Made by a program: the position numbers and the translations under genes. A DNA stretch of 64,000 nt from Candidatus Bandiella numerosa. GTDB taxonomy: Bacteria; Pseudomonadota; Alphaproteobacteria; Rickettsiales; Midichloriaceae. The stretch's first letter is position 1; every line of letters begins with the position of its first letter. This document shows, in pieces, positions 15,256 through 24,840 of this stretch. The notes beneath the pieces are model-generated. The model was not told where the DNA came from. It saw nothing but the letters and a program-made list of their open reading frames with translations, and did not search any database. The stretch is from NCBI RefSeq assembly GCF_029981845.1, contig NZ_CP104164.1, positions 124,001 through 188,000 of the forward strand. Direction: 5' to 3'.

Positions 15256-16980
15256 TTACAGACGACCTTTCTTATTATTAGATTGTTTAGATTTATCAGA
15301 AAATGATATACTATGTGATATATTATTAGGAGCTATTCGATTGGTATTAGGGGTTATTTGACTAGACCATTGCTTGGTTCTATTATTTGACACTTGTAGT
15401 TTTTCACTCAAAGATTTTGGCACTTGTGATTTTTCATTCAAAGATTTGTTTATTTTTTCTACCAGTTGATTTTTACCTAATTTATCTCCATGTTCCTTGA
15501 TATACTGGTTTAAACTAATATTTAATGGCTTTGTGGATTCACTTTGATTTACCCATTCCACTTGATCATTGAAAGATTTACCTTTTAAATAGCGTTTATC
15601 ACTCTCATAGATTCCTTTAATTTTATCTGTAGCTTCTTTAATTTCTACGTCTGTACAACTGTCTTTTTCAAGTAAATTTTTGATTATAATTTGTATCTCT
15701 ATTAAGTTTGCAACTGATGCTGATTCGCTACGGTTTTCAGCAATATGTTCTCTACAATTTTCAACAAGAGATTTTATTAGTTTTTCATCTTTTGCTCGTT
15801 GCTTTTTCTCAAAATAAATTTTCACTATAGGAATTATCATTACAATTTTTTTTGGAATGCTAAATAACTTTTTTACTAAAAAAAATGTTAAATCAAATAT
15901 TCTTCTAAATGGCAAGATGAAACCTGAAAGAACGTTTCTTAATGCCTTATTTGGGATGTTACCAACCAAATTTAAAGCTTTGTCGAATAATTCAGTTGCA
16001 GCCCCCATTCTTTTTTGTAATGTTTTAGCTGACTTTACCAACTGATTGCGCACTTTAGGGCTTTTATCCATTAATTCCCTTAGCTCTTCTTCACAATTAA
16101 ATAGTGCATCACCTATATCTTTAGATTGATTTTTTAATGATTTAGCAAAATCTGGATCTAGAACTATATTTCTATCAAAATGTCTGTTGAATTTTGTTTG
16201 GCCACCATTTTCTTTTTTTCTGTTAAGAAAATCAAGAACTCCACCTCGGCTGCTATTAATATTAGGTGTGTTGGTTCCAACCATCCAATTTTTTATCAAA
16301 TCATTAAATGCATGCCCCAAGTCTATTCTTCCTACTCTCAATTCATTATTATCCTTCTCATAAATTGCATAAAAATTATTTGGGTTAATATCATGATCTC
16401 CTAAAATTATTGAACTTGTCAAAGCATTATATAAATCAGCTTTATTAATCTTGACTTTTTTTATTTCATCATCAACTTTGATATCAAATGTCTTATCTAT
16501 TGACAGTTGATTATCTGAAGCATCACCGAATACTAATTTTGTTTTTTTTCTTCTTACTTCGCTTTGTTCCTTAGGATTTTCATTATTTGCTGTTTCATTT
16601 TTTTTATTTATTAACTCCCCAAAAGTCATTCCCTTAAAATTTTTATCTCCATCATTTAAATATTTAGAGGCTATGCAGAAATCATCAAACTCTTTATCAT
16701 AAACCAAATTTACCTCAGGCGCTAAATCAGGTGGAGATTTTACTGAAGGATCTTGAGATTTTTCATTTAATAACTCCGCTATAACTTTTGACGCAATATA
16801 CTCCCCTAAGATATCAGATTGATCTGAATCTAACCCAATCATTTTTCTAAATATCTTAATGAAGTTTGATCTTTTAATTTGATATCTTTGCGATAAATCG
16901 CTACCTAATTTAGCTTGAAAACTAGGAGTTTTGCCTCCAGGATTAACACCAGTAGGTATATAATCTGATAACTCTCTCAC
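15256..16980 (-). CDS. putative effector with kinase-like catalytic motifs
   Basis: I do not recognise a named family. Residues 194-202 (GDHDINPNN) followed by 218-225 (RIDLGHAF) fit the catalytic loop and metal-binding Asp of PI3/4-kinase-like and other atypical kinase folds. Upstream segments Glu-Tyr-Ile-Ala-Ser-Lys-Val-Ile (60-67) and Ala-Pro-Glu-Val-Asn-Leu-Val-Tyr (87-94) could be the N-lobe. A hydrophobic, basic stretch at about 355-400 and an Asn/Ser/Lys-rich tail follow. The ORF opens with GTG at 16980; codons upstream stay open for only about ten residues to a TAG without an ATG, so the start is uncertain and could be truncated. It lies just downstream of uvrA. Injection into a host is inference from composition and motif. 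Confidence 0.55.
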   Translation of the reverse strand: MRELSDYIPTGVNPGGKTPSFQAKLGSDLSQRYQIKRSNFIKIFRKMIGLDSDQSDILGEYIASKVIAELLNEKSQDPSVKSPPDLAPEVNLVYDKEFDDFCIASKYLNDGDKNFKGMTFGELINKKNETANNENPKEQSEVRRKKTKLVFGDASDNQLSIDKTFDIKVDDEIKKVKINKADLYNALTSSIILGDHDINPNNFYAIYEKDNNELRVGRIDLGHAFNDLIKNWMVGTNTPNINSSRGGVLDFLNRKKENGGQTKFNRHFDRNIVLDPDFAKSLKNQSKDIGDALFNCEEELRELMDKSPKVRNQLVKSAKTLQKRMGAATELFDKALNLVGNIPNKALRNVLSGFILPFRRIFDLTFFLVKKLFSIPKKIVMIIPIVKIYFEKKQRAKDEKLIKSLVENCREHIAENRSESASVANLIEIQIIIKNLLEKDSCTDVEIKEATDKIKGIYESDKRYLKGKSFNDQVEWVNQSESTKPLNISLNQYIKEHGDKLGKNQLVEKINKSLNEKSQVPKSLSEKLQVSNNRTKQWSSQITPNTNRIAPNNISHSISFSDKSKQSNNKKGRL

Positions 16981-17042
16981 ATCCGCAGACCAATTAAACC
17001 CAATGTATCCAGGCTAAATATTAATGACGCAGTTGTAAAGAA

Positions 17043-19922
17043 TTATTTTAATTTATGTATGAGGTATTTACCGGTGATACTGTTAGGATTTTTAGATACT
17101 TCTTCTGGTGTCCCACAAACTATAATTTCACCACCTTTGATACCTCCGTAAGGGCCAATATCTATTATATAGTCAGCTGTTTTAATCACGTCGAGATTAT
17201 GCTCTATGACTACTACAGTATTTCCCATCTCTACTAATTCATGCAAAACTTTAAGTAAATTTTGTATATCATGCGTGTGTAATCCTGTAGTGGGTTCATC
17301 AAGTATATATAGGGTTCTGCCAGTAGATTTTTTTGACAATTCTTTTGCAAGTTTAACTCTCTGCGCCTCTCCTCCAGACAATGTTGTAGCAGATTGTCCA
17401 ATACTTATATAACCTAAGCCTACTGACCTTAGAGCATTTAATTTTTCATTTATCAAGGGTAATTTATCAAAAAAAATTGACCCTTCATCCACTGTCATTT
17501 TTAGAATATCAGATATTGTCTTGCCATTGTATTTAATTTGTAAAGTCTCTTTATTATATCTCGTTCCATCACATTCATCGCATTTAACATATACATCTGG
17601 TAAAAAGTGCATTTCTATTTTTAATGAACCGTCTCCTTCGCATACCTCACATCTACCACCTTTAACATTAAAAGAAAATCTACCTGGTAGATAACCCCTT
17701 AATTTTGATTCTTTAAGTCCAGCAAACCAATCTCTAATTGGAGTAAACACCCCAGTATATGTAGCTGGATTTGATCTAGGTGTTCTACCGATTGGTTGCT
17801 GATCAATCTCAATAATTTTGTCAATATTTTCTAATCCAAGGATTGATTTATATTTACCACAGTCTCTGTTACTATTGTGTAGCTTATTCATCACTGCACC
17901 ATAAAGGGTATGCAAAATTAAACTGGATTTACCACTACCAGAAACTCCAGTGATTGTAACGAAAACTCCAATTGGAATTTTAACACTTACATCTTTTAAA
18001 TTATTCGTGGTAACGTTATTTATAGCAATAAACTTACCAGAGTCAGATTTCCTTCTCTGCTGAGGTACTGGTATTAGTAACTTTCCTGATATATATTGGC
18101 CTGTTAGACTATTAGGATTTTTTGCCACCTCTTCTGGGGTACCACAGGCAATAACATTACCACCATTGATTCCTGCATATTTACCAATATCAATCAGATA
18201 ATCCGACTGTCTCATAGTATCTTCATCATGCTCAACAACTATGATAGAATTTCCCAAATCTCGCAATTCCTTCAGGCTGACGATGAGTTTGTCATTATCA
18301 CTTTGATGTAATCCTATAGAAGGCTCATCTAGCACATATAACACTCCAGTCAAACTTGAGCCAATTTGTGAAGCCAATCTAATCCTTTGGCTTTCTCCAC
18401 CTGATAATGTTGAGGAAACACGATTCAGCGTTAGGTAATTTAGCCCCACATTAATCAAAAATTTCAGTCTTCTTTCTATTTCTTTTAATATTAATTTTGA
18501 AATTTTAACTTGCGTTGGATCTAGATGATCTTTTAAGGTTATAACCCAATGGTATGCTTGATCAATGGAAAACCTAACAACCTCTCCAATATGTAAATCG
18601 TTAATTTTTACACATAACGAATCTTTTTTAACTCTATAACCTTCGCATTCACTGCAATCTATTTGCACTTGGTACTTTGAGAGCTCCTCAACAATGTAAT
18701 TGCTTTCAGTTTTATGTATCTTCTCTTCAAGAATTGGCATAACACCTTTAAATGGCTGATTGACTGTAGACTGTCTATAACCATCTTGATATGAAAATTT
18801 TATATTTTCGTTTCCTGTCCCATATAAGATTATATTTTGTATATTTTTTGGTAATTCTTCATAGGGAGTTTCTAAACTAAAATTATAGTGATTTGCCAAC
18901 GCTTCAAGAAGGCCTTCATAGAATTTATATTGAGTATTAGAATATTTAGAACTTTTTTTTCTCCACGGTCCAATGGCACCTTCTAATAGCGATAAACTTT
19001 TATCAGGTATTATCAATTGTTCATTAAAACTCATTTCTTTACCCAGTCCATTACATTTCTGGCATGCTCCATATGGACTATTAAATGAAAAAATTCTTGG
19101 TTCAATTTCTGGTAAGGAAAATCCAGATACAGGGCATGAAAATCTTTCAGAAAAAATCAAAATCTGCCCTTCTTTGATATTAGATTCTTTAAAATCTTCA
19201 GGTATCGATTTAATCTCTACATATAGTAAACCTTGGCTTATTTTTAGTATATTTTCTATACTTTCTACAATCCTGTTTCTCGAATCATCAGTAATACTTA
19301 CTCGATCAACTACTAATTCAATATCATGTTTTTTGTTTTTATCTATATTAGGTAGTTCCTCGAAATCATAGTAAATTCCGCTAATTTTTAGTTTTTCATA
19401 ACCAAGTCTGCGATAATGCAATAAGTCTTTTTTATACTCTCCTTTTTGTCCTCGCACTATTGGCGCCAGTAATATAACACTTGTTTCTTTAGGCAAGCTC
19501 ATTAGTGAATCTACCATTTGTGTGGCACTTTGTTTTTTTATTGGCAATCCTGTTACAGGAGAAAATGGAACACCTACCCTTGCAAAAAAAATCCTTAAAT
19601 AATCATATATTTCAGTGGCAGTAGCCACTGTTGATCTCGGATTTCTCGATGTTGTTTTCTGATCTATTGCAATTGCAGGAGATAAACCTTCTATTGATTC
19701 AACATCAGGCTTATTATGCATCTCTAAGAATTGTCTAGCATAAGTCGATAAACTTTCAACATACCTTCTTTGCCCTTCAGCATATATTGTATCAAATGCT
19801 AAAGAGGATTTCCCTGAACCACTTACACCCGTGATAACAACTAATTTATTTTTTGGTATGTCAATATCAACATTTTTGAGATTGTGCTCTTTTGCACCTC
19901 TTATTATAATACAATTGTTCAT
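17043..19922 (-). CDS. uvrA: excinuclease ABC subunit UvrA
   Basis: UvrA is the damage-recognising ATPase of nucleotide excision repair. The ~959-residue protein has two ABC modules. The first has Gly-Val-Ser-Gly-Ser-Gly-Lys-Ser-Ser near residue 35 and Leu-Ser-Gly-Gly-Glu-Ser-Gln-Arg-Ile-Arg. The second has Gly-Val-Ser-Gly-Ser-Gly-Lys-Ser-Ser again and Leu-Ser-Gly-Gly-Glu-Ala-Gln-Arg-Val-Lys. Zinc fingers are visible (Cys-Gln-Lys-Cys; Cys-Glu-Val-Cys with Cys-Asp-Glu-Cys), and the length is normal. A TTG and an ATG are adjacent at the start, and I take the ATG at 19922. It begins ten bases after the mdh stop on the same strand. Confidence 0.98.
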   Translation of the reverse strand: MNNCIIIRGAKEHNLKNVDIDIPKNKLVVITGVSGSGKSSLAFDTIYAEGQRRYVESLSTYARQFLEMHNKPDVESIEGLSPAIAIDQKTTSRNPRSTVATATEIYDYLRIFFARVGVPFSPVTGLPIKKQSATQMVDSLMSLPKETSVILLAPIVRGQKGEYKKDLLHYRRLGYEKLKISGIYYDFEELPNIDKNKKHDIELVVDRVSITDDSRNRIVESIENILKISQGLLYVEIKSIPEDFKESNIKEGQILIFSERFSCPVSGFSLPEIEPRIFSFNSPYGACQKCNGLGKEMSFNEQLIIPDKSLSLLEGAIGPWRKKSSKYSNTQYKFYEGLLEALANHYNFSLETPYEELPKNIQNIILYGTGNENIKFSYQDGYRQSTVNQPFKGVMPILEEKIHKTESNYIVEELSKYQVQIDCSECEGYRVKKDSLCVKINDLHIGEVVRFSIDQAYHWVITLKDHLDPTQVKISKLILKEIERRLKFLINVGLNYLTLNRVSSTLSGGESQRIRLASQIGSSLTGVLYVLDEPSIGLHQSDNDKLIVSLKELRDLGNSIIVVEHDEDTMRQSDYLIDIGKYAGINGGNVIACGTPEEVAKNPNSLTGQYISGKLLIPVPQQRRKSDSGKFIAINNVTTNNLKDVSVKIPIGVFVTITGVSGSGKSSLILHTLYGAVMNKLHNSNRDCGKYKSILGLENIDKIIEIDQQPIGRTPRSNPATYTGVFTPIRDWFAGLKESKLRGYLPGRFSFNVKGGRCEVCEGDGSLKIEMHFLPDVYVKCDECDGTRYNKETLQIKYNGKTISDILKMTVDEGSIFFDKLPLINEKLNALRSVGLGYISIGQSATTLSGGEAQRVKLAKELSKKSTGRTLYILDEPTTGLHTHDIQNLLKVLHELVEMGNTVVVIEHNLDVIKTADYIIDIGPYGGIKGGEIIVCGTPEEVSKNPNSITGKYLIHKLK

Positions 19923-19932
19923 CAAATCAGAT

Positions 19933-20883
19933 TTAGCCCAGAACTTTTTTCATTGCTGAGATAAGGCCATTTACTGCTTCTGCTGACTTATCAAAAATGG
20001 CCTGCTCTTCCACATCAAATTCTATTTGTAGTATACTTTCTATCCCATTTTTACCTATAAATACCGGCACTCCCATGCAAGTGTCACTTAACCCATATTC
20101 TCCCTCTAGATATACTGAACAAGGAAAAAGCTCATTATTGTCATTAAGGTACGATTCAGCCATTTTGATTGCTGAACTTGCTGGCGCATAGTATGCAGAT
20201 CCATCTTTCAGTAATTTTACAATTTCTGCTCCACCGTTTTTTGTCCTTTCAATTATTTCTTGAATTTTAGCCGACGAAATAATTCCTTTTTTTATAAAAT
20301 CTGATAAAGGTATACCACCTACATTAGTATATTTCATTAAAGGAACCATAGTATCACCATGTCCACCCAACACAAAAGAGGTTATATCTCTTACTGAGGT
20401 ATTTAACTCTCTAGCCAAAAACAATCCAAATCTTGCTGAATCTAATACACCAGCCATTCCAATAACTTTTTTCCTAGAAAACCCAGAGTACTTTAAAAAT
20501 GCATAAACAATTGCATCTAAGGGATTTGTGATAACTATTACGAAAGCATTAGGACAGTATTTTTTTACTCCTCCTGCTACAGTTTTTATGACGTCCGCAT
20601 TAACACTAAGCAAATCGTCTCTAGACATACCTGGTTTTCTTGCAACCCCAGCTGTAATGATAACTAAATCTGACCCTTCAATATCAGCATAATCATCCGT
20701 ACCTATCAGCGATATATCTTTTTTCATTATAGGTAAACTCTGCTCTATATCGAGTGCCTTACCTGCTGCATATTCTTTATTTCTGTCTAAAATTACCACA
20801 TCGCCAAGCTCCTTGGACGCTATAATATAAGCTAAAGTGCCACCTATGTTGCCACCGCCTATTAATGCAATTTTCTTTCGCAT
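19933..20883 (-). CDS. mdh: malate dehydrogenase, LDH-like type
   Basis: The enzyme interconverts malate and oxaloacetate with NAD in the TCA cycle. Residues 9-14 (GGGNIG) form the NAD-binding turn. Arg82 in Gly-Val-Ala-Arg-Lys-Pro-Gly-Met-Ser-Arg identifies malate rather than lactate specificity, and the catalytic His175 lies in Gly-Gly-His-Gly-Asp-Thr-Met-Val. At 316 residues it is typical of the alphaproteobacterial form. It is followed directly by uvrA and has divergent grpE upstream. Confidence 0.96.
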   Translation of the reverse strand: MRKKIALIGGGNIGGTLAYIIASKELGDVVILDRNKEYAAGKALDIEQSLPIMKKDISLIGTDDYADIEGSDLVIITAGVARKPGMSRDDLLSVNADVIKTVAGGVKKYCPNAFVIVITNPLDAIVYAFLKYSGFSRKKVIGMAGVLDSARFGLFLARELNTSVRDITSFVLGGHGDTMVPLMKYTNVGGIPLSDFIKKGIISSAKIQEIIERTKNGGAEIVKLLKDGSAYYAPASSAIKMAESYLNDNNELFPCSVYLEGEYGLSDTCMGVPVFIGKNGIESILQIEFDVEEQAIFDKSAEAVNGLISAMKKVLG

Positions 20884-21018
20884 GAAAAATTTTTATACAT
20901 TCAAACTAATTTTATCCTAGATAAATAGCACAGTTTTGTCTATAAAAATATTATAAATACTTGATAAATTGATATAATCGTCTTAAATAAAAAACAATAC
21001 ATTAAAAAGTAAATAAAA

Positions 21019-21543
21019 ATGAACAACGAGAATATAAACAAAGAAGAAAAAGAAGAAATAAGCCAAGATGATACTAATTCTATAGAAGAGCTCAGTAATG
21101 AGATAGAAAATCTAAAAGAGCAGTTAATTAGAGAAAAAGCCGAAAATGAAAACATAAGGAAAAGATTTAAAAAGGAATTAGAAGATGCTCATAAATTTGC
21201 TGTTAGCAATTTTGTGAAAAATTTAACAGAGCAAGTAGAAAATTTGTTCAGAGCATCAGAAAATATTGATCTAAAGGCATGTGAAAATAACAATGAATTA
21301 AAGACTTTATTTGAAGGCATTGAGATTACCAAAAAGAATTTACTAAAAGTATTTCAAGATTATGAAATTCAAAGAATATATCCATTAGATCAAAATTTTG
21401 ATCATCAATTTCATGAAGCAGTATCACAAGTAGTTGATAATAAAAGGGAGCCAAATACTGTTGTCAACGTCATTCAAGCTGGATATTCAATAAGGGATAG
21501 ATTACTTAAGCCAGCTATAGTTATTGTTACGAAAAAAGAATGA
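21019..21543 (+). CDS. grpE: nucleotide exchange factor GrpE
   Basis: GrpE releases ADP from DnaK in the Hsp70 chaperone cycle. The 174-residue protein has the expected acidic N-terminal part and long coiled coil (Glu-Leu-Ser-Asn-Glu-Ile-Glu-Asn-Leu-Lys). The signature region carries Phe-x-His-Gln-Phe-His-Glu-Ala-Val and Thr-Val-Val-Asn-Val-Ile-Gln-Ala-Gly-Tyr, and Arg-Leu-Leu-Lys-Pro-Ala closes the beta domain. dnaK and dnaJ are not adjacent. It is convergent with the beta-lactamase gene. Confidence 0.95.
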   Translation: MNNENINKEEKEEISQDDTNSIEELSNEIENLKEQLIREKAENENIRKRFKKELEDAHKFAVSNFVKNLTEQVENLFRASENIDLKACENNNELKTLFEGIEITKKNLLKVFQDYEIQRIYPLDQNFDHQFHEAVSQVVDNKREPNTVVNVIQAGYSIRDRLLKPAIVIVTKKE

Positions 21544-21638
21544 TAAAAATTATGGATTATACATAAAGACATTTAATAAACTTAGAGATTTTTACAAAAC
21601 TAAGCCCTTATATAATGAAATAATAATAAAAAAGCCTT

Positions 21639-22415
21639 TTACTTTTGCAGATCATTTATTAGATAGTATAATTTATTCAATGCTTCGTTTCTAGCTCTGA
21701 AGCTAGCAAAAACATCCTCTTTTTTATCATCCGTTATATGGCTGGCAAAAACAATAGTTCTTCCATTGTTCTGGATAAATCCAACAAACCAGCCATGCTG
21801 TAGATCTGTTTTATTACCGTCTTTGTCAAACTGCAAACCGGTACCTGTTTTACCATAGAGTTTCCAACCACCGGCCATCTCCTGGATGAACATAATATTT
21901 TTTGTCATTTTATAAGCTTTATCTGCTACTGGTAACTTATGATCAATGAAATTTTGCAAAAACCCAACTTGCTCTTCTGGAGAAATTTTAAGAGAACTGG
22001 ATATCCACGCATCGGTTAACCCACCAGAGAGATCCATATTCCCATAGGCGAACTTTGATATATAATGCTGAAATTTTTCCATGCCAAGCTTAGGCGTTAA
22101 AATTCGTGAGTACCAAAGGCAGCTATCCCGCATCCAAGTGCGAGGATTGTGATCACCTTTGCAGACGTTAATATAAGGATCGACTCCATTAGGCAGCGAC
22201 CAAGATGGATCATTTTCACTCTTGAGGATGTTAGAATCAAATCCTATTAAACTTAACGGGATTTTGAACGTAGATTGTGGTGCCCACGACGTGGAACAAT
22301 CTCCTTCTTCTTTCATAACTTTATTATTTTCCTTTGCCAAGAAGCATTTACTATCGCCTAATGCTGTTTGGCCGAATAATAAAAAAGCACCTAGAAAAAA
22401 GATAATTTTCTTCAT
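21639..22415 (-). CDS. class D (OXA-type) beta-lactamase
   Basis: Class D enzymes are periplasmic serine hydrolases that open beta-lactams. After a signal peptide (1-20) come Ser48-Thr-Phe-Lys51, the nucleophile motif; Ser98-Cys-Leu100 in the place of the usual Ser-x-Val; Tyr124-Gly-Asn126; and Lys189-Thr-Gly191. A Gly-Trp-Phe-Val-Gly strand follows. The 258-residue length is normal. Leu instead of Val in motif II is a departure from most OXA enzymes and may alter turnover. Hydrolysis of drugs is not proven by sequence; a cell-wall-related role or a sensor role is possible. The gene lies just downstream of fabF on the same strand. Confidence 0.9.
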   Translation of the reverse strand: MKKIIFFLGAFLLFGQTALGDSKCFLAKENNKVMKEEGDCSTSWAPQSTFKIPLSLIGFDSNILKSENDPSWSLPNGVDPYINVCKGDHNPRTWMRDSCLWYSRILTPKLGMEKFQHYISKFAYGNMDLSGGLTDAWISSSLKISPEEQVGFLQNFIDHKLPVADKAYKMTKNIMFIQEMAGGWKLYGKTGTGLQFDKDGNKTDLQHGWFVGFIQNNGRTIVFASHITDDKKEDVFASFRARNEALNKLYYLINDLQK

Positions 22416-22428
22416 GGCTATTCCACTT

Positions 22429-23694
22429 TTAAAATACTTTTTTAAATACTAAGCAGGAATTAGTTCCTCCAAATCCAAAAGAATTTGACATCGCATAATC
22501 AATATTTTTGGATTGCACTTTATTAGCGACAAGGTTTATTCCCTCACAGCCATCATCAGGGCTTATTAGATTTAATGTTGGTGGTAATAAGCTATTTTGA
22601 ATTGCCAAGAGAGAAAATATCGCCTCAACGCTCCCTGCCGCACCAAGTAAATGACCAATGGAAGATTTTGTAGAGGATATTGCCACGTCTTTAATATTAT
22701 TTGCGAATACTTTTTTAATAGCATTGAGCTCTATCATATCTCCCAGGGGAGTAGATGTTCCATGCGCATTAATGTAGTCAATTTTTTCTGGATCAATTTT
22801 AGCTTTGGCCAATGCCATTTTCATCGCTTTTATTGCGCCTGTGCCTTGAATCTCTGGCGCTGTAATATGATACGCATCACCAGAGAGTCCATATCCTAAA
22901 ACTTCTCCATAAATTTTAGCCCCCCTTTTTTTTGCATACTCATATTCTTCTAAAACCAACACACCAGCTCCCTCTCCCATTACAAAGCCATCTCTATCTT
23001 TATCCCATGGTCTTGATGCTTCTTCAGGTCTGTCATTGAAATTAGTTGATAATGCTCTTGCAGCTGCAAATCCTGCTACGCCAAGCTTACAAACTGCTCC
23101 TTCAGCTCCACCGCAAACCATAATTTTAGCATCGCCGTCTTTTATTATTCTTGCCGCATCTCCAATTGCGTGAGTCCCAGTAGAACAAGCTGTGACTACG
23201 GAATGATTAGGGCCTGTAAATCTATGTCTGATCGAAACATGTCCTGAGGCCAAATTTATTAAACTAGCCGGTATAAAAAATGGACTAATTTTTCTTGCCC
23301 CACTTGATTCCAAAATATTAGCGTTTCTCTCAATTGTAGACAATCCGCCAATACCTGAGCCTATTAAAACACCAACATCGTCTCTAGCTTCTTCTGTTAA
23401 TTCATTTAAAGCAGCATCAAGTATTGCTTCTTCTGCTGCTGCTATTGCATAATGGATAAATTTATCCATTTTTTTAGCTTCTTTAAAATCAATAAATTTC
23501 TCAATATTAAATGCAGAATCTCCTTCTAAATCAATAACTCCTGCAATTTTACATCTTAAGTCATCTGTAGAAAACAAACTATCTGGAATTTTTTTGATTC
23601 CTGATTTTGAATTGATTATATTATCCCAATTTTTGGCTACTGTCACTCCCAAAGGCGTTATTAATCCTATTCCTGTTACTACAACCCGAATCAT
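22429..23694 (-). CDS. fabF: beta-ketoacyl-ACP synthase II
   Basis: FabF elongates fatty acids by condensing acyl groups with malonyl-ACP. The catalytic triad is complete: Cys170 in Val-Thr-Ala-Cys-Ser-Thr-Gly, His in Asn-Ala-His-Gly-Thr-Ser-Thr, and His in Ser-Ile-Gly-His-Leu-Leu-Gly-Ala-Ala. The C-terminal Asn-Ser-Phe-Gly-Phe-Gly-Gly-Thr-Asn is also standard, and the 421-residue length is normal. It lies 25 bases after acpP, its carrier substrate, forming the common acpP-fabF unit. Confidence 0.97.
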   Translation of the reverse strand: MIRVVVTGIGLITPLGVTVAKNWDNIINSKSGIKKIPDSLFSTDDLRCKIAGVIDLEGDSAFNIEKFIDFKEAKKMDKFIHYAIAAAEEAILDAALNELTEEARDDVGVLIGSGIGGLSTIERNANILESSGARKISPFFIPASLINLASGHVSIRHRFTGPNHSVVTACSTGTHAIGDAARIIKDGDAKIMVCGGAEGAVCKLGVAGFAAARALSTNFNDRPEEASRPWDKDRDGFVMGEGAGVLVLEEYEYAKKRGAKIYGEVLGYGLSGDAYHITAPEIQGTGAIKAMKMALAKAKIDPEKIDYINAHGTSTPLGDMIELNAIKKVFANNIKDVAISSTKSSIGHLLGAAGSVEAIFSLLAIQNSLLPPTLNLISPDDGCEGINLVANKVQSKNIDYAMSNSFGFGGTNSCLVFKKVF

Positions 23695-23719
23695 AACCTA
23701 TACTTATTGTACTAATGAA

Positions 23720-23971
23720 TTAGGAAGGCTGGTTATAATGCTTTTCTGCGTAGCTAATAGCATCTTGAACCGTTTTGATTTTTTCCGCTTCTTTATCTGG
23801 TATCTCAAGATTTTCAAACTCATCTTCCAATGCCATAACCAATTCTACTCTATCTAGACTGTCAGCACCAAGATCTTCGATAAATCTATCAGTAAGCTTA
23901 ATCTGTGAAGTGTCTTTATTAAGCTGTTTGTCAATTACTTTCAGTACTCTGTCTTTAATACTATCACTCAT
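23720..23971 (-). CDS. acpP: acyl carrier protein
   Basis: AcpP carries growing acyl chains on phosphopantetheine. The attachment Ser38 lies in Asp-Leu-Gly-Ala-Asp-Ser-Leu-Asp, the invariant site. The 83-residue acidic helical protein is of normal size. It heads acpP-fabF. Upstream on the same strand is a stretch to 24366 with no clear gene. Confidence 0.96.
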   Translation of the reverse strand: MSDSIKDRVLKVIDKQLNKDTSQIKLTDRFIEDLGADSLDRVELVMALEDEFENLEIPDKEAEKIKTVQDAISYAEKHYNQPS

Positions 23972-24274
23972 AAGGGTTAATTAATATAAGTTAAGGATTG
24001 ATGTTTAATAACATAAACAAATTCCTTTTTCAAAGAATAATTTTATATTTACACTCTTTTTTTAAAATAGGATTAATAGTGGATTCAAGTATTGGTCATA
24101 ATATTCCGATGCAAGAGGAGTGATATGCAATACGTTTATCTTTATCTATTTCACAACAAAATCATCGGCTTTTTAGCTTTAATGAGCAAAAATACGACAG
24201 TGATTCTAAAAAACAATGCTCTTTATCAATAAATTTTTTAATCTCTATGGATACTTATAACTTTGATATCTCCT

Positions 24275-24352
24275 TTACTTTTTGCCAATGTAATAACCAA
24301 AAACAAAACATACCAAGGCTATTATTGCGCCATATACTACTGCTGCCAACAT
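24275..24352 (-). CDS. candidate 25-residue membrane peptide
   Basis: ATG 24350-24352 to TAA 24275-24277 encodes one hydrophobic helix with a Gly-Tyr-Tyr-Ile-Gly-Lys-Lys ending, shaped like small single-pass membrane peptides. There is no good ribosome site, and it lies just downstream of a pseudogene, so it may be chance. The remaining bases of this 23972-24366 gap include another weak 35-codon frame on the plus strand (24125-24232) and nothing else I can support. Confidence 0.25.
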   Translation of the reverse strand: MLAAVVYGAIIALVCFVFGYYIGKK

Positions 24353-24366
24353 AAGTTAATAACCAT

Positions 24367-24831
24367 TCATTGACATCTATCGTCAATATCATTAACTCTT
24401 AGCATCTTTTCTACTTCCCCAATATGCATCTCCTCTTCAACTATCAGCTTTCTTGCATATTCCTCAAGTAATACTGATTTTGATAAAACTATATCTAGAA
24501 GATCATAGTATAATTTAAGAGAAGCTTTCTCATGCTCTAAACTTTCTTCTAAAATCTGGTTTATATTATGACAATAAGATTCTTTTAAATTGATACCTAA
24601 GTGAGGGGTATTTCTCAAAATTGGCGATCATTTCTCCCGCTTCAATTCTTCAATTGCATGCCTTTAATCCCTTTTGCGCTTGGCTCTTCAGCCATGTGGT
24701 CATTGGAATTCTATTATGGCCTATTATCATTAGCGAATAGCACGTATATTTACCACCCTCGACATTTCTAATTCTAATATCTCATTTAGCTTCTTTATGG
24801 CTACATCCTTGATACTATCCGCTAATTTCAT
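24367..24831 (-). pseudogene. bacterioferritin-like gene broken by frameshifts
   Basis: From ATG 24829-24831 the minus strand reads Lys-Leu-Ala-Asp-Ser-Ile-Lys-Asp-Val-Ala-Ile-Lys-Lys-Leu-Asn-Glu-Ile-Leu-Glu-Leu-Glu, then stops. A second frame continues with Tyr-Ser-Leu-Met-Ile-Ile-Gly-His-Asn-Arg-Ile-Pro. A third holds an 83-codon tail with Leu-Glu-His-Glu-Lys-Ala and Glu-Glu-Glu-Met-His-Ile-Gly-Glu-Val. The three pieces in order reconstruct a ferritin-like (bacterioferritin-family) four-helix protein with its Glu-x-x-His iron ligands. At least two shifts break it. The intact ancestor would have stored iron. It follows the HU gene by nine bases. Confidence 0.68.
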
Positions 24832-24840
24832 AATCAATAA

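Noticed and set aside
24125..24232. 35-codon frame with an AGAGGAG ribosome-like site
   Set aside because: No recognisable sequence features and it lies in a decayed region; the ribosome-like site could be chance.
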